A DNA stretch of 64,000 bases from Aquila chrysaetos chrysaetos (GCF_900496995.4 NC_044030.1:682001-746000), one strand, 5' to 3'. Positions 39,761 through 50,592 are shown, counted from the first letter of the stretch. Notes: a model not told the origin generated them from the sequence alone. A program made the numbers and translations.

Positions 39761-40013
39761 AATTATGTGTGGTGCCTTGTATTCCTCCATTATTGCATGT
39801 ACTACCTCCCCTAACCTTGCTCTACTTTCTTATCCCTGTGGTCAGCATTTCAAACAATAGACAATAAACTATCTGTTCCCTGTGCTGACTACGTTTTTAG
39901 TTATCTATTTCTTACTCTGTGTTCATCCACGGACTAAAATTCCATCTTTTCACCCTTCCATACACATTAGGTCAGTCAGCTCGAGGCTGAATTCAGGCTA
40001 ACCTTCCCCTTGT
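39761..40013. other. No gene recognised
   Basis: AT-rich sequence; nothing identifiable. Confidence 0.5.
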
Positions 40014-40361
40014 TTATGCAGCCCCGAGGCAGGGCTGTCGCTCAGCCTGGGACAGCGCGCGATACCATGGATCGATCTTCCGCTCACGTTTCCAGACGCT
40101 GCGCTGCCTGTTGAGCTCCTCTTGTGACAGAGCTACTTGTTTGGAGACTTCTTCCAGCTGGGCACACTTGCAGCTCGGAGATCCACCGCTGCCTTCAGAG
40201 GCTCCCTGGCAGCGCTGGGAACACTCTGAGGGACATGGCCCAGTTAGGCTCTCTAAAGCAGGGGAGCGGTCAGACACAGATGTTTCCCGGGTCTCTATGC
40301 CTGCCACTGCTCGCATCCCTCCCGACTTCTTGTTGAGAGATCCTTCCCAGATCCTCCCCAC
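40014..40361 (-). other. 115-codon open frame of unknown origin
   Basis: Minus-strand frame MGRIWEGSLNKKSGG... with a charged, helix-prone C-terminal part (CAQLEEVSKQVALSQEELNR, then KRERKIDPWYRAL). The composition looks more coding-like than neighbouring frames. It could be an ERV internal fragment or a retropseudogene piece. There is no recognisable domain and no splice context that I can support. Confidence 0.25.
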
Positions 40362-40399
40362 CCATTCTCCGAGTGGAGGTCTGGTATCCCGTTAGAAAC

Positions 40400-40835
40400 T
40401 CCCCTCCAACAAGGGAAATCCTGTCCGTGACACCAGCTAAGGCGTCGCGTCCCAGAGTTGGAGCGTCTCAGGTTCGCGGATTTCCTTTGTCAGAATTAAG
40501 GTGAAACGACACCGGGGGAGTTCAAACAACAATCAACAGGGATTCAACCTAGCTAACCTTGCCCAAGTACAAGTGCACTCATCAACACGAACCTTGCATC
40601 ATGTCATTAAGCCGCTGTCTGAAAAGAGAAGGGCGGTGTAGAAAAAGAGGCGGACAAAGGAACATGGAACTGTGTCAGAAGGAGAGCCCTCCCGTTGAGT
40701 CACGAGGTTCAGAGCAGACCGCCTTGCTTTCTGGACTCCTTCTCAAAGAGGAGCCCAGGGGCGGCTGGATCCGCTCCTAGTCTCAGACTCGGTCAACGGT
40801 TTATGTTTGAAAGGCTGAGGCGTAGGGACTGTGGA
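40400..40835. other. No gene recognised
   Basis: Short open frames only. A sequence near 40,500 (ttcaaacaacaatcaacaggg) might be LTR-derived, but it is not identifiable. Confidence 0.4.
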
Positions 40836-41117
40836 AAAGAGAGGAGGAAAAGAGGGAGAGAGAGAAAGATAGAAGGGAAAGAAAGAAAGGAAAAGAGAAG
40901 AAAAGAAGAAGAGAAGAAAAGAGAAGAAAAGAAGAAAAGAAAAGAAAAGAGAAAGAAAAGAAAAGAAAAGAAAAGAAAAGAAAAGAAAAGAAAAGAAAAG
41001 AAAAGAAAAGAAAAGAAAAGAAAAGAAAAAGAAAAGAAAAGAAAAGAAAAGAAAAGAGAAGAGAAGAGAAGAAAAGAGAAGAAAAGAAAAAGAAAAAAGA
41101 AAAGAAAAGAAAAGGGT
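40836..41117. repeat. Purine-only microsatellite, mainly (GAAAA)n
   Basis: About 280 bp of almost pure A/G with long perfect aaaag runs (about 40,950-41,060). It directly precedes the right palindrome arm, and its mirror position in the left arm is the N gap. Open frames through it encode only K/R/E and are artefacts. Confidence 0.97.
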
Positions 41118-41157
41118 TTCACCAGTCCCGGGTCCAGCACTGGTCCAGCCAGCGTAG

Positions 41158-41606
41158 GGATCCAGTTCCCGAGGGAGCGCACCGAGAACTCGTTCTCCCT
41201 TCTTTTACAGGGTGTTAGTCGGTGGTCTCGACACGCACAGTTCCTGTTCCCGGGGTTCTCTGGAATTAGTCGGAGAGCTCTGGGGGGGCTCACGGGGGAG
41301 CGGCCTCTCTTTCCCTGCTGGCATGGCTGCTTAAGCTAGAAGCACAGTCCCATCCTCCGCGGGGCCCCCTCCTCCAGGCGCACATGCTGTGCTCCTTCTC
41401 CTGGTCACTTCAGATAAGGAATTGCGGCTCCGGAGAAGCGCGGTCCGCAGGGCCCTCCGCAGGGCCCTCTCCTCCGGCCACATTGTCCTGTTGCCAAACG
41501 TCCAGCGTTTTTGCAGAGACCGCCTGCTCCACCGAAGCTCTTGAACGGACGTCTGAGACATTGACTCTGATGTGTCAGACCGTCGCAAGGCCTCCATCCA
41601 AAGGGG
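41158..41606 (+). other. GC-rich flank upstream of the right MROH gene; possible displaced 5' exon
   Basis: An open frame from an ATG at 41384 runs into the ERV target site (GGGG, 41603-41606). On removing the ERV and one target copy, the same phase continues through 50,597-50,936, which includes MROH exon 1, giving about 187 codons without a stop. It may be the original 5' coding region or a chance frame in GC-rich DNA. No domain recognised. Confidence 0.4.
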
Positions 41607-42118
41607 TGTGATAAATTCATCTTATGTATTAAGTCATCTTACGTATTTGTTAATCAAACCGGTTTTGTAAGCCTTGCACAGTATGTTCGCTTTTGCAAGG
41701 CAGTGTTAGCTCTTGCAAACAGGGGCAGTTGGAAACTTTGTAACTGTAAGGTCCTGCTAAGTGAACGGGCTAGATCGGCTTTCAATGCCTAATAAGGAAA
41801 TATTTTAAGGTACGCATGCTCTAAATGACAAGAAACGCAGAAGAAGACTACAACCTTCAATCCCACGACCCCCTTAGCCACCAGACGTGCAATCGCAGAA
41901 GACGCTACACAAGGCCACGCGGGCCGGGACTCTGGGCTTCAGCCCGGCAGCCAAGGGCTGTAAAAAGGGGACTCTAAAGGGGTTGGGGGCGCGCCCGTTG
42001 GTAGAGCAGAGACTCCCCGGCCGCCCAGCGCTGTTTTGCCTGTTTGCCGCTTGCTTCAATAAATTTTGATTGGACTGTCCACGGGCTGGCGTATAGTTTG
42101 TCGTCGCCACTTATAACA
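41607..42118 (+). repeat. ERV 5' LTR (512 bp)
   Basis: TGTGATAAATTC...CTTATAACA. AATAAA lies at about 42,057, roughly 60 bp before the 3' end. Its first 70 bp differ at a few positions from the LTR at 50081 (ATTAAGTCATCTTACG against ATTAATTCATCATATG). Confidence 0.92.
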
Positions 42119-42123
42119 ATTTT

Positions 42124-42141
42124 TGGTGCCGTGACTCAGAT
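42124..42141 (+). other. Primer-binding site, tRNA-His type
   Basis: TGGTGCCGTGACTCAGAT, 5 nt after the LTR end, complementary to the tRNA-His 3' end with one mismatch. The stretch 42,142-42,503 is untranslated leader. Confidence 0.75.
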
Positions 42142-42503
42142 AAGGTAACTTGGTTCGGAATCTAAACTCTGGGGAGGCGCCCCATCTTTGGATGGCCCCG
42201 GAGTGGACGATATCCTTTCCAAGACCCTTACCTCCGAACCCTAAATTTGGCAAGCAGGCAAAAGAACACTGCAGTACCCCGTAATTTTTGTGCACAAAGA
42301 TCCGGACGAAGACTCCAGGTTAAGTGAGTATTAAAAGCGTTCCCGTTCGGTCGGGGTGGGTTTCCCGAAGTGCGCATGAATGAGACGCTCCCGAGAGGAG
42401 CGAAGTGAGTGCGGACCCTCTTGTGCGGTTCTCATTGCCCGCGAGGGCGTGAGCCACGAACGAGGGGCGCGTGTGTGTGTGTGTGAGAAGGCACTTCGGA
42501 AGA

Positions 42504-44407
42504 TGGGGCAGAAGAAAAGCAAGCCTTCTGACTCCACGAGGGGCCCCAAGGTGAGGTTACCCGACATACCACCGACAGCCCTCTAGGATTAATGATTGCC
42601 CATTGGCATGACTGGCTTCCCAGACAAGGCAAAAGTAGAGAAAAAACGATATATTATTGTATGCAGGTGTGGGGTGGTAAACAAATCAGAGGAGATCGGG
42701 TATTTTGGCCTGTTTTTGGGTCATTTGAAGATTGGATATGCCAGGCCCTAAACATATATGTAAATACTAAGGAACCCTTCAGTTTAGAAGAGAGTGAATA
42801 TGCTAGTTTATGGATAAGATTAGATACCCGAGTCCACGTGTTTACTCTAAGTGAAAAGAACCATAGGAAAAAAACTAAAAACCCCGAAGAACTTCCCGCA
42901 CCTCCTCCCCCTTATGTTCCCCCTACACCCGCGCCTGACCCAACCCCCCTCCCTCCTCTCCCCCGACAGCCCCAGACTCAGACTTAGGCTCTCCTAGTTC
43001 CCTTGAGGAGACTCGGAGAATAACGAGGAGTCAGACTAGGAGGAAAGAGCAGTTAGAGGAAAGACTATACCCCTTAAGAGAAATAGCTATGGGAGGACCA
43101 CAGCCTGGCATGGGATTTGTGCCAGTACCTTTGAACTCCGGAGATATAAGGGAATTTAAGAAGGAGATGGGGAACCTTTTAGAAGACCCTTTGGGAGTAT
43201 CCGAGAGGTTAGACCAGTTTTTGGGTCCTAATGTATATACCTGGGAAGAGTTGCAGGCAATTTTAGGCATACTATTCACAGTAGAAGAAAGGGAAATGAT
43301 TCGAAGAGCAGGAATGAGAGTTTGGGATCAGCAGCACCAACACGGACCAGGCGCAGATATTAAATGGCCATTACAGCGGCCAAACTGGGATAACCAGAAT
43401 GCAGAACATAGAACTCATATGGCGGATCTGTGTACTATAATTGTTCAAGGCATTAAGGAATCTGTTCCCCGAGGACAGAATATTAACAAAGCATTTAGTG
43501 AACACCAAAAGAAAGATGAGACCCCCACTGAATGGTTAGAGAGACTGAGAAAGAATCTGCAGCTCTATTCCGGGCTGGACCCTGCCACTCCGGTAGGGCA
43601 AGCCCTGTTAAAAACTCAGTTTGTGGCGAAATCATGGGTAGATACTAGAAAGAAACTGGAAAAGTTGGAAGATTGGCAGGAGCGAGGATTAGATGAATTG
43701 TTAAGAGAAGCTCAGGAAGTGTATGTGAGAAGGGAGGAAGAGATCCAGAAAAGGCAAGCAAGGATTTTGGTGGCAGCTGTCCGAGAAGGACAGAGAGGAG
43801 TAGCACCCCGTACGGGGGGATGTAGTGCCCAGGGGCCAAAGGAAAGACCCCAGGAAAGCCAGGGTGACACAAAGGATTTGAGACAGGTTGAGTGTTTCTA
43901 CTGTCAAAAGAAAGGACACCTGAGGAGGAACTGTAGAAAGCGTATACAGGATGAACGGATGTTTAAAGAAGATGAGGGGGGTCAGGGGCTCTATTTGCTG
44001 GGGACCCCTAAGAAAACAGAGTCCTTGATAAAATTAAAATTAGGTCCCCAGCATCAAGAAGTTGAGTTCCTTGTGGGCTCTGGGGCAGAAAGATCTACTG
44101 TCCAGTCAGTGCCCCGAGGATGCTCACTGTCCTCGGAGAAATTGCAAGTAATAGGAGCAAAAGGAGAACCGTTTCAGGTACCAATAATAAAAGGAGTGGA
44201 AATAGAAACTCATCTCAATTTGGAATAGGATCCTTTTTGTTGGTACCTGAAGCAGAATACAATTTATTAGGAAGAGATCTAATGATTGAATTAGGAATTA
44301 ACTTAGAAATAAAGAACCAAGAAATAGCGGTAAAATTGTGTGTTTTGACAACGGAGGATGAAGCTAAAAAATCAATCCTGAAGTATGGTCTACCCCGGAG
44401 TCAGTAG
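42504..44407 (+). pseudogene. ERV gag-protease, right copy
   Basis: Gag starts MGQKKSKPSD at 42504 but stops after 27 codons. The matrix frame resumes at 42592 (WPVFGSFEDWICQAL) and runs to a proline-rich segment with a PPPY late-domain motif (about 42,905). The capsid-nucleocapsid frame 43089-44228 carries FSEHQKKDETPTEWLERLR and the CCHC box CFYCQKKGHLRRNC. At 43974-43976 the codon is GAG where the left copy has the gag stop TAG, so gag is fused in frame to protease. The protease active site reads VGSGA instead of VDSGA, a lost catalytic aspartate. A 1-bp loss near 44,211 and extra A residues near 44,372 break the frame further. Confidence 0.88.
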
Positions 44408-44778
44408 GACGATTAGACATTGCTCCCTTTGAGGTCACTATTAAGAGCCCAGAAGTTCCAATTAGAGTCAAACAATATCCCATGTCACAAGAAGGCAGAC
44501 ATGGACTACAACCAGTAATCGAAAGGTTGTTGCAGCAAGGATTATTAGAACCTTGCATGTCACCACACAATACCCCCATTCTGCCCATAAAGAAATCGGA
44601 TGGGTCCTACCGTTTAGTACAGGATTTAAGAGAAGTAAATAAGAGGACTATTACTAGATTCCCAGTGGTAGCCAATCCATATACTTTACTGAATCAACTT
44701 TCCCCCGAATTAAAATGGTATAGTGTAATAGACTTAAAGGACGCATTTTGGGCCTGCCACCTAAAGGAAAACTGTAGG
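44408..44778 (+). pseudogene. ERV pol, RT 5' fragment (fingers region), right copy
   Basis: Contains PMSQEGRHGLQPVIERLLQ, SDGSYRLVQDLREVNKR and SVIDLKDAFWACHL, up to the first RT aspartate region. It ends at GTAGG (44774-44778), where the antisense LTR remnant begins. The remaining RT is on the other strand from 50080 downward. Confidence 0.88.
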
Positions 44779-44903
44779 TGTTACAAGCTGTTTGCAAGAG
44801 CTAACACTGCCTTGCAAAAGCGAACATACTGTGCAAGGCTTACAAAACCGGTTTGATTAACAAATACATATGATGAATTAATACATAAGATGAATTTATC
44901 ACA
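44779..44903 (-). repeat. LTR remnant at the inversion junction
   Basis: Antisense LTR whose last 9 bp (TGTTACAAG on the plus strand) are joined to its first ~116 bp. The deletion is the same as at 30542-30666. Its 5' variant (ATTAATTCATCATATG) is the same as in the LTR at 50081 and unlike the 5' LTR. Confidence 0.9.
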
Positions 44904-47100
44904 GTCCCCCCTTTTTGTTTTCATCATTTTGTTGGTCAAACCGGATTACGGTTTCTCGAGCTAGAGAAAGAAGGGGAGTTTCTCTTTCAACAATTTCGGC
45001 TTCATGCTGCCCTCTTAATAACATTAGGTGTGGAGCTTCTAGTCGATTTTTTACTAATTCAATAATTCTATTTAATATACAAGGTCGAAAAGTTAAAATC
45101 AACATTAATACAGCTATTGGTCCCGCTATGGTTGACAGCAGAGTAGTTAACCAGGGGGATTGGGTGAACCAGGACTCATACCAGTTCTGTTGGGCTTCTC
45201 TGTCCCTTTTCCGTTTTTCTAATCCTTCTCGTAATTTTGTCATGGTATCTCTAACTATTCCCGTGTGATCAGCATAGAAACAGCATTCCTCTCCTAGAGT
45301 TGCACAGAGCCCCCCTTGCTGTAGGAATAAGAGATCCATCCCCCTCCGGTTTTGTAGCACTACTTCTGATAGTGAGGTTAAAGATTTTTCTAATGCTGTT
45401 ATTGATTTTTCAATCCTTTCTAAATCTTCATCTATAGCAGCCCTCAAGGAGTTAAATCCTTGTTTCTGTTGGATGAGCGAGGTGGTTCCCGTCCCTGCTC
45501 CTATTGCCCCAATACCTAACAGTGTGGCTATTGTTACTGTAGTTATGGGTTCTCTTTTCACTCTTTTGTGTGTGTCAATATCCCAATAGTCATAAATTAC
45601 ACTTTCTTGGTGATACAATATTCTCGGGATAATAGTGACTAGTATACAGTATTCGCGAGAAGCATTAAACACATTTAGAGATACACACGTAGTAAGTCCC
45701 GTTTTCGAACATATCCATCGAGCCCCTTCCTGGGAAATAATCCATTTTCCGGCAGTTTTGTTGATGCTGGTATTAACAGAACTACACAGTGTTTGCTTTG
45801 CCCTAGGTACTGTACCTATACAGGCCCCTATTCCAGTAACATGTTGCATGGTTATTCCCTCCTTCCTATTTCCCCAAGAGCATTGGGAAGGTACTGTTTC
45901 TGAGCTCAAGTTATATGTGTCATTAATTCCAATTGCCTCATAAAAAGGTGGATTGACATCATAACAAAGCCAACAACCCTCTGTTAAGTTCGGTTTGGTA
46001 TGATTTAAAGCTTGGTAGGTAGCTTGTATTATTTCCCATAGAGGATCTGATGGATTATTTTCCCTCGGGGTTCCTTCCCATAGAGGATCTGACTGATTTC
46101 TTTCTCTCAGGGTTTCTTCGGTAATACTATTTCTTCCTATGGTTATATCATGGGTTGGGGGTAGTATTTTGGGTTCCTTAACTACTGAATTAGGACCTAC
46201 AGCCTGCAGATGTTTTATCTTTTCCTTTTTGATAACAATAAGTATTCCCCTGTCGCTTCCCTGTTCCCAAAATCTTACTCCCCAGGTCTTACCGATTTCC
46301 CATCCATCATGTTGGGGTTGCAATATTTGAATCATTAGGTACTTACAATTACCAAGATTAGCCAAACCTCCCTCAAATCCACAAGTAGGCTTCTTACATT
46401 TCGTGGGTCCCCTGTCAACTTTAAGATATGGGTCAGAAGTTTGGACTTTCCAACCTCCTGTTGTTATAGTTTCGCATCCCCAATAAGCACAATAATATTC
46501 CCCCGGATAGTTGCAATAACTTTTTCCTGGGTTAGAACTGGGACACCAATAGGTGGCTTTTGCATTTCCTTCATCCGGTTTTTGTTGACATACATAATGA
46601 TCTCCTATTAAGGTTTCAAATAACTTACAATTGGTAATAATAAATGTGGGTGCCCCTGCGGTAATGGTAGTATCAAGAATTTTCTGATCATCCCATTTAC
46701 TAAACGTCCACTTACATGGTTGATGAGGGTTCTCGTTCCCACAGGCAGGTTCCGTCAGCATTGATAGCAGACTTATTATCCATATACTTAGATTTAAGAT
46801 TGAGAAAAGTGGTGTGGCCTTGCTCTTCCTATAAATATTTCTACATTTTTGACATTTAATTTGGTTTTCGGTTTTATTCCCTGAGGGAGATGAGGAACTT
46901 CGGGGCGGCCCTGAGGTCATTGGGTCTGGGAGTTGTGAGTCAAGGGACCTCATGTGCCATCTCTGGAGGTGGTTCATTAACCTCAATCCCCACAGCAGTA
47001 CGCCTCTGCCTTCTCCTCTGCCTGCTCTGTTGCTTAGAGCAGCGAGGTGTACCATCTTCTCGGCAGCAGTCGTATTCTTCAGGGGAACCTCCTTTGTCAT
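44899..47100 (-). CDS. env: ERV envelope, full-length open frame (733 codons), right copy
   Basis: Gammaretrovirus-type envelope precursor. It has a long leader of about 120 residues with a hydrophobic stretch ending [11 protein letters not shown] that may serve as signal peptide. The surface subunit carries CWLC (the CXXC type that bonds to the transmembrane subunit), followed by a basic RVKR cleavage site and a fusion-peptide-like alanine/glycine-rich segment. The transmembrane subunit has an immunosuppressive-domain-type LQNRRG segment, C-x6-CC, a hydrophobic anchor ([18 protein letters not shown]) and a short tail. The stop lies in the LTR edge. The frame is intact although the provirus is scrambled. 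Its own LTR copy next to it is deleted, so expression would need another promoter. Confidence 0.9.
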   Translation of the reverse strand: MTKEVPLKNTTAAEKMVHLAALSNRAGRGEGRGVLLWGLRLMNHLQRWHMRSLDSQLPDPMTSGPPRSSSSPSGNKTENQIKCQKCRNIYRKSKATPLFSILNLSIWIISLLSMLTEPACGNENPHQPCKWTFSKWDDQKILDTTITAGAPTFIITNCKLFETLIGDHYVCQQKPDEGNAKATYWCPSSNPGKSYCNYPGEYYCAYWGCETITTGGWKVQTSDPYLKVDRGPTKCKKPTCGFEGGLANLGNCKYLMIQILQPQHDGWEIGKTWGVRFWEQGSDRGILIVIKKEKIKHLQAVGPNSVVKEPKILPPTHDITIGRNSITEETLRERNQSDPLWEGTPRENNPSDPLWEIIQATYQALNHTKPNLTEGCWLCYDVNPPFYEAIGINDTYNLSSETVPSQCSWGNRKEGITMQHVTGIGACIGTVPRAKQTLCSSVNTSINKTAGKWIISQEGARWICSKTGLTTCVSLNVFNASREYCILVTIIPRILYHQESVIYDYWDIDTHKRVKREPITTVTIATLLGIGAIGAGTGTTSLIQQKQGFNSLRAAIDEDLERIEKSITALEKSLTSLSEVVLQNRRGMDLLFLQQGGLCATLGEECCFYADHTGIVRDTMTKLREGLEKRKRDREAQQNWYESWFTQSPWLTTLLSTIAGPIAVLMLILTFRPCILNRIIELVKNRLEAPHLMLLRGQHEAEIVERETPLLSLARETVIRFDQQNDENKKGGL

Positions 47101-47176
47101 ATTTAGTCAACTTTGACTTATAGATCTCCCAACTCTTATTTTTCACCTCCCAGACTCCACATCTCACTCTGGTCAC
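46940..47176 (-). CDS. Small Arg-rich frame overlapping the env start (78 codons), right ERV
   Basis: Counterpart of 28295-28531. The basic cluster RQRRRQRR lies about two-thirds along. It overlaps env in another phase, so part of its conservation may simply be env conservation. It is not a recognised family. Confidence 0.4.
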   Translation of the reverse strand: MTRVRCGVWEVKNKSWEIYKSKLTKYDKGGSPEEYDCCREDGTPRCSKQQSRQRRRQRRTAVGIEVNEPPPEMAHEVP

Positions 47177-47387
47177 AACCCGTCTGAATTTTCCCAGTTG
47201 CTACTCCCACACGTAATGCTTGTTCAGTTAATTCCCATTTGTGATTATAACATTCGTGGCAAATACCGCTAGGGGAATATCCACAGGGGCAATGGACCCA
47301 CCACTTTTCTCTACAGAGTTTACACCTATAACATACAAAGGGATAACATATACAGTTAGGGTTGTTACAAAAGACAGTCTCACTCAT
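47136..47387 (-). CDS. Small Cys-rich frame between pol and env (83 codons), right ERV
   Basis: Counterpart of 28084-28335 with a few substitutions (for example CPYRYSPSG to CPCGYSPSG). It begins inside the pol terminus and ends before env. Cysteines recur every few residues in the first 60 positions. Function unknown. Confidence 0.45.
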   Translation of the reverse strand: MSETVFCNNPNCICYPFVCYRCKLCREKWWVHCPCGYSPSGICHECYNHKWELTEQALRVGVATGKIQTGCDQSEMWSLGGEK

Positions 47388-50080
47388 CTGCTTTCCTTCG
47401 GAACGTAATTTTCAAGCTGTCAGGGTCTCTAATCGCCTCCCAGTGTGAGCTCTGAATTGGTCCTTTGATTCTGCTTGCATGAGTCCACCCTCTTTCGGCA
47501 GTCCGGACTGCAGTATCTGTAGTAAGCAAAACATGAAACGGTCCCTCCCAACAGGGAGTTAGAGATGATTCTTTCCAAGTTTTGATCAGTACCTTATCTC
47601 CAGGTGTAATTTTGTGTATTGCAATATCTAAGGGTGGTCTCTGCACTATCAGTCCCTTCTTTATCAATTCTTGCCGTCTCTTCAGGAGTTCGACGACATA
47701 TTCCTGTAAGAATTTTTCTTCTACCTTTGGGTGCTCAATCGGCATTTCTAGGTCATAGGGCATCCCATATAACATTTCAAAAGGAGAGACCCCAGTGTCT
47801 GCTCTGGGTTGTGTCCTTACATTTAATAAGGCTAATGGCAAACACTTTATCCAATTCATTTTAGTTTCAATGATCAATTTAGTCAAATGTTTTTTAATTT
47901 CCCCATTCATTCTTTCCACTTTTCCTGAACTCTGTGGATGCCATGGGGTATGATATTCCCATTTAGTTCCTAAGAGATCCAAGATCTCCTTGATATCCTC
48001 GGAGGTAAAATGGGGTCCCCGATCTGAATCAATTACTGCTATGTTTCCATACCGCGGTACGATGTTTTTCCAGCAGTACCTTGACTACAGCTTTTGCAGT
48101 GGCTCGGGCTACCGGAAAGGCCTCCACAAAGTGGGTCAAATGGTCCACTAGTACTAGGAGATATTTGTATCTGCCCCACTTTGGGAAGTTCGGTAAAATC
48201 GATTTGTATTCTTTCAAATGGTCTCTTAGCCAGTTCGCGTCCTCCTAGTACTCTTTCCCTGAGCTGATGCTTATTTACCCTTTGGCATGTTAAACATTCC
48301 CCAACGATTTTCTTGGCTATATCATATATTCCTATACACATATACTTAATTCCGAATTGGTCTACCAATGCCTGTACTCCCCAATGAGTTTGCCTGTGAA
48401 ATTCTCTCATTATTCTCCATGCTGCCCCCTTTGGAATTACTTCTCTCCCATCAGGGAGACACCATTTCGCGTCCTTTTCAATAACTCCCGCTTGTTTGAG
48501 TTTTTCCTTTTCTTGAGTGGTAAAACTCACGATACCATTGGCTTTTATTGGAGTCTGTGTCTGTTCCACTTCCTTTACGATTAGTAAGGCGGCTTTCTTT
48601 GCTTCTTCATCAGCTAAATTATTTCCCCTTATTTGTTTATTGATACCCCTCTGATGGCCTTTCACATGTACTACTGCAATTTGTTTGGGTCCTCTTAGAG
48701 CCTCTAGAGTTTGTTTTATCAAGGCCTCATGTACTAGGCCCTTCTCTTGAGAGTTTACTAACCCTCGTTCTTCCCAAATTTTGCCAAATGTATGAACTAC
48801 CCCGAATGCATATTTGGAATCTGTAAATATCGTCCCTTGTTTATTTTTCAATAACTGCAAAGCTCTTAATACCGCATATAATTCACAAGCTTGGGCTGAC
48901 CACGTCGCCTCAAGGGGGCCAGATTCTTTCACCTCTAGGGTGGTCCCATCTATTATCGCATACCCTGATCTTCGCTTCCCATTTACCACTCGTGATGACC
49001 CATCTACAAATAATTTCAACCCGTTCGGTAGTTCCTCTTCTTCTAAATCTTCTCTAATTTTGGTTTGGTGTTCTATTAATTGCACACCATCATGAATTAG
49101 GTTCTCACTTGGTTCCCCATATAAGAATTGAGCTGGGTTTTGCAAGCTAGTTGTTTCAAGTTCCAACTTGGGGGAATGTATTAAAATACCCTCGTATTTC
49201 AGCAGCCTGGCGTCAGTGATCCATGTGTCTGCCTTCTGCTGTAATACTCCCCGTACGTTATGAGGCGTATATACTTTCAATTCTCCCCCTAGAGTTACTT
49301 TCCCAGCTTCTTCAACTAAAGGGGCCGTGGCTACTATAGCTTGTAAGCAAGTAGGCCATCCCCTGCTAACCAGATCTAAGAGTTTAGAAAAATAGCCTAT
49401 GGGTTTCTTTCTTCCAGCCCACTCCTGGGTTAGTATCCCAAAGGCTGTTCCTCCCTCTGAATTCACAAACAAATAAAATGGTCGTTTAATATCGGGTAAA
49501 CTTAACACCGGAGCATTTACAAGGTCAGCTTTGAGGTTTTCTAGACTCTGTTCGTCCTCTTGAGTCCGTTTTATTAATCCTACTCCCACTAATTTCTGAT
49601 ACAAAAACTTCACTTTGCTGCTATAATTTTCAATCCATTGTCTACAGTACCCTAAAAGTCCTAACAATTGCCTTATCTGCCTCTTGTTTGTTGGTGCCTA
49701 GAGGGATAAAATACCGTTCACTCGTTCAGGGCCTAGTTTCTTAGTTCCCTTGCTCAGCCAGTGTCCTAAGTATCTTACTCCCTCTTCAGTAAACTGCAAT
49801 TTAGACTTTGAAACTTTCAATCCCTTTAGGCTTAAAAAGTTCAATAATCTAATGCTCTCATTTCTACCAGCCTCCTGATCTTCCCCAGCTAACAACAGAT
49901 CATCTACATACTGCACTAAAGTCACTTCTGGGTTTAATTCAAAAGTGTCTAATACTTGTCCTAAAGCTTGCCCAAACAAATTTGGTGATTCTGTAAACCC
50001 CTGTGGGAGTACAGTCCATCTTAATTGTTGTTTCCTATGGGTTTCAGGATCTTCCCATTCAAAGGCAAAATAATCCCTAC
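47380..50080 (-). pseudogene. ERV pol, 3' part: RT from mid-domain, RNase H, integrase (right copy)
   Basis: Read leftward from GTAGG at 50080: RT with YVDD at 49910-49899, an in-frame TAG at 49700-49698, connection and RNase H (LFVDGSS, CELYAVLRAL, FTDSKYAFG, HVKGHQ), then integrase with H-H-C-C (HRQTHWG, CLTCQ), IQIDFTEL, VIDSDRG and HPQSSGKVERMN. Extra single bases relative to the left copy occur in homopolymers near 48,176 (G) and 48,066 (A) within the integrase. Otherwise it is long and open: 542 codons at 49667-48039 and 200 codons at 47982-47380. Confidence 0.9.
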
Positions 50081-50592
50081 TGTGATAAATTCATCTTATG
50101 TATTAATTCATCATATGTATTTGTTAATCAAACCGGTTTTGTAAGCCTTGCACAGTATGTTCGCTTTTGCAAGGCAGTGTTAGCTCTTGCAAACAGGGGC
50201 AGTTGGAAACTTTGTAACTGTAAGGTCCTGCTAAGTGAACGGGCTAGATCGGCTTTCAATGCCTAATAAGGAAATATTTTAAGGTACGCATGCTCTAAAT
50301 GACAAGAAACGCAGAAGAAGACTACAACCTTCAATCCCACGACCCCCTTAGCCACCAGACGTGCAATCGCAGAAGACGCTACACAAGGCCACGCGGGCCG
50401 GGACTCTGGGCTTCAGCCCGGCAGCCAAGGGCTGTAAAAAGGGGACTCTAAAGGGGTTGGGGGCGCGCCCGTTGGTAGAGCAGAGACTCCCCGGCCGCCC
50501 AGCGCTGTTTTGCCTGTTTGCCGCTTGCTTCAATAAATTTTGATTGGACTGTCCACGGGCTGGCGTATAGTTTGTCGTCGCCACTTATAACA
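50081..50592 (+). promoter_or_regulatory. ERV LTR directly upstream of the MROH gene, same orientation
   Basis: Complete 512-bp LTR ending 183 bp before the MROH start codon. A TATA-like tgtaaaaagg lies near 50,432 and AATAAA near 50,531. Because of its sense orientation it could act as the gene's promoter or, through its poly(A) signal, as a block. Position is observed; activity is inferred. Confidence 0.6.

Larger units (their letters stand above)
41607..50592 (+). mobile_element. Gammaretrovirus-like ERV, right-arm copy, internally inverted
   Basis: Flanked by GGGG (41603-41606 and 50593-50596). Order: LTR(+) 41607-42118, primer-binding site, gag-pro-RT 5' part (+), GTAGG, LTR remnant(-) 44779-44903, env(-), two small frames(-), integrase-RNase H-RT 3' part(-) to 50080, LTR(+) 50081-50592. 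The structure is not a viable provirus, because pol is split and its halves point opposite ways. The family features are a gammaretrovirus-type env, a single CCHC box and a tRNA-His primer site. Confidence 0.93.

Noticed and set aside
40695-41339. 214-codon frame rich in K, R and E
   Set aside because: Translation of the (GAAAA)n microsatellite.
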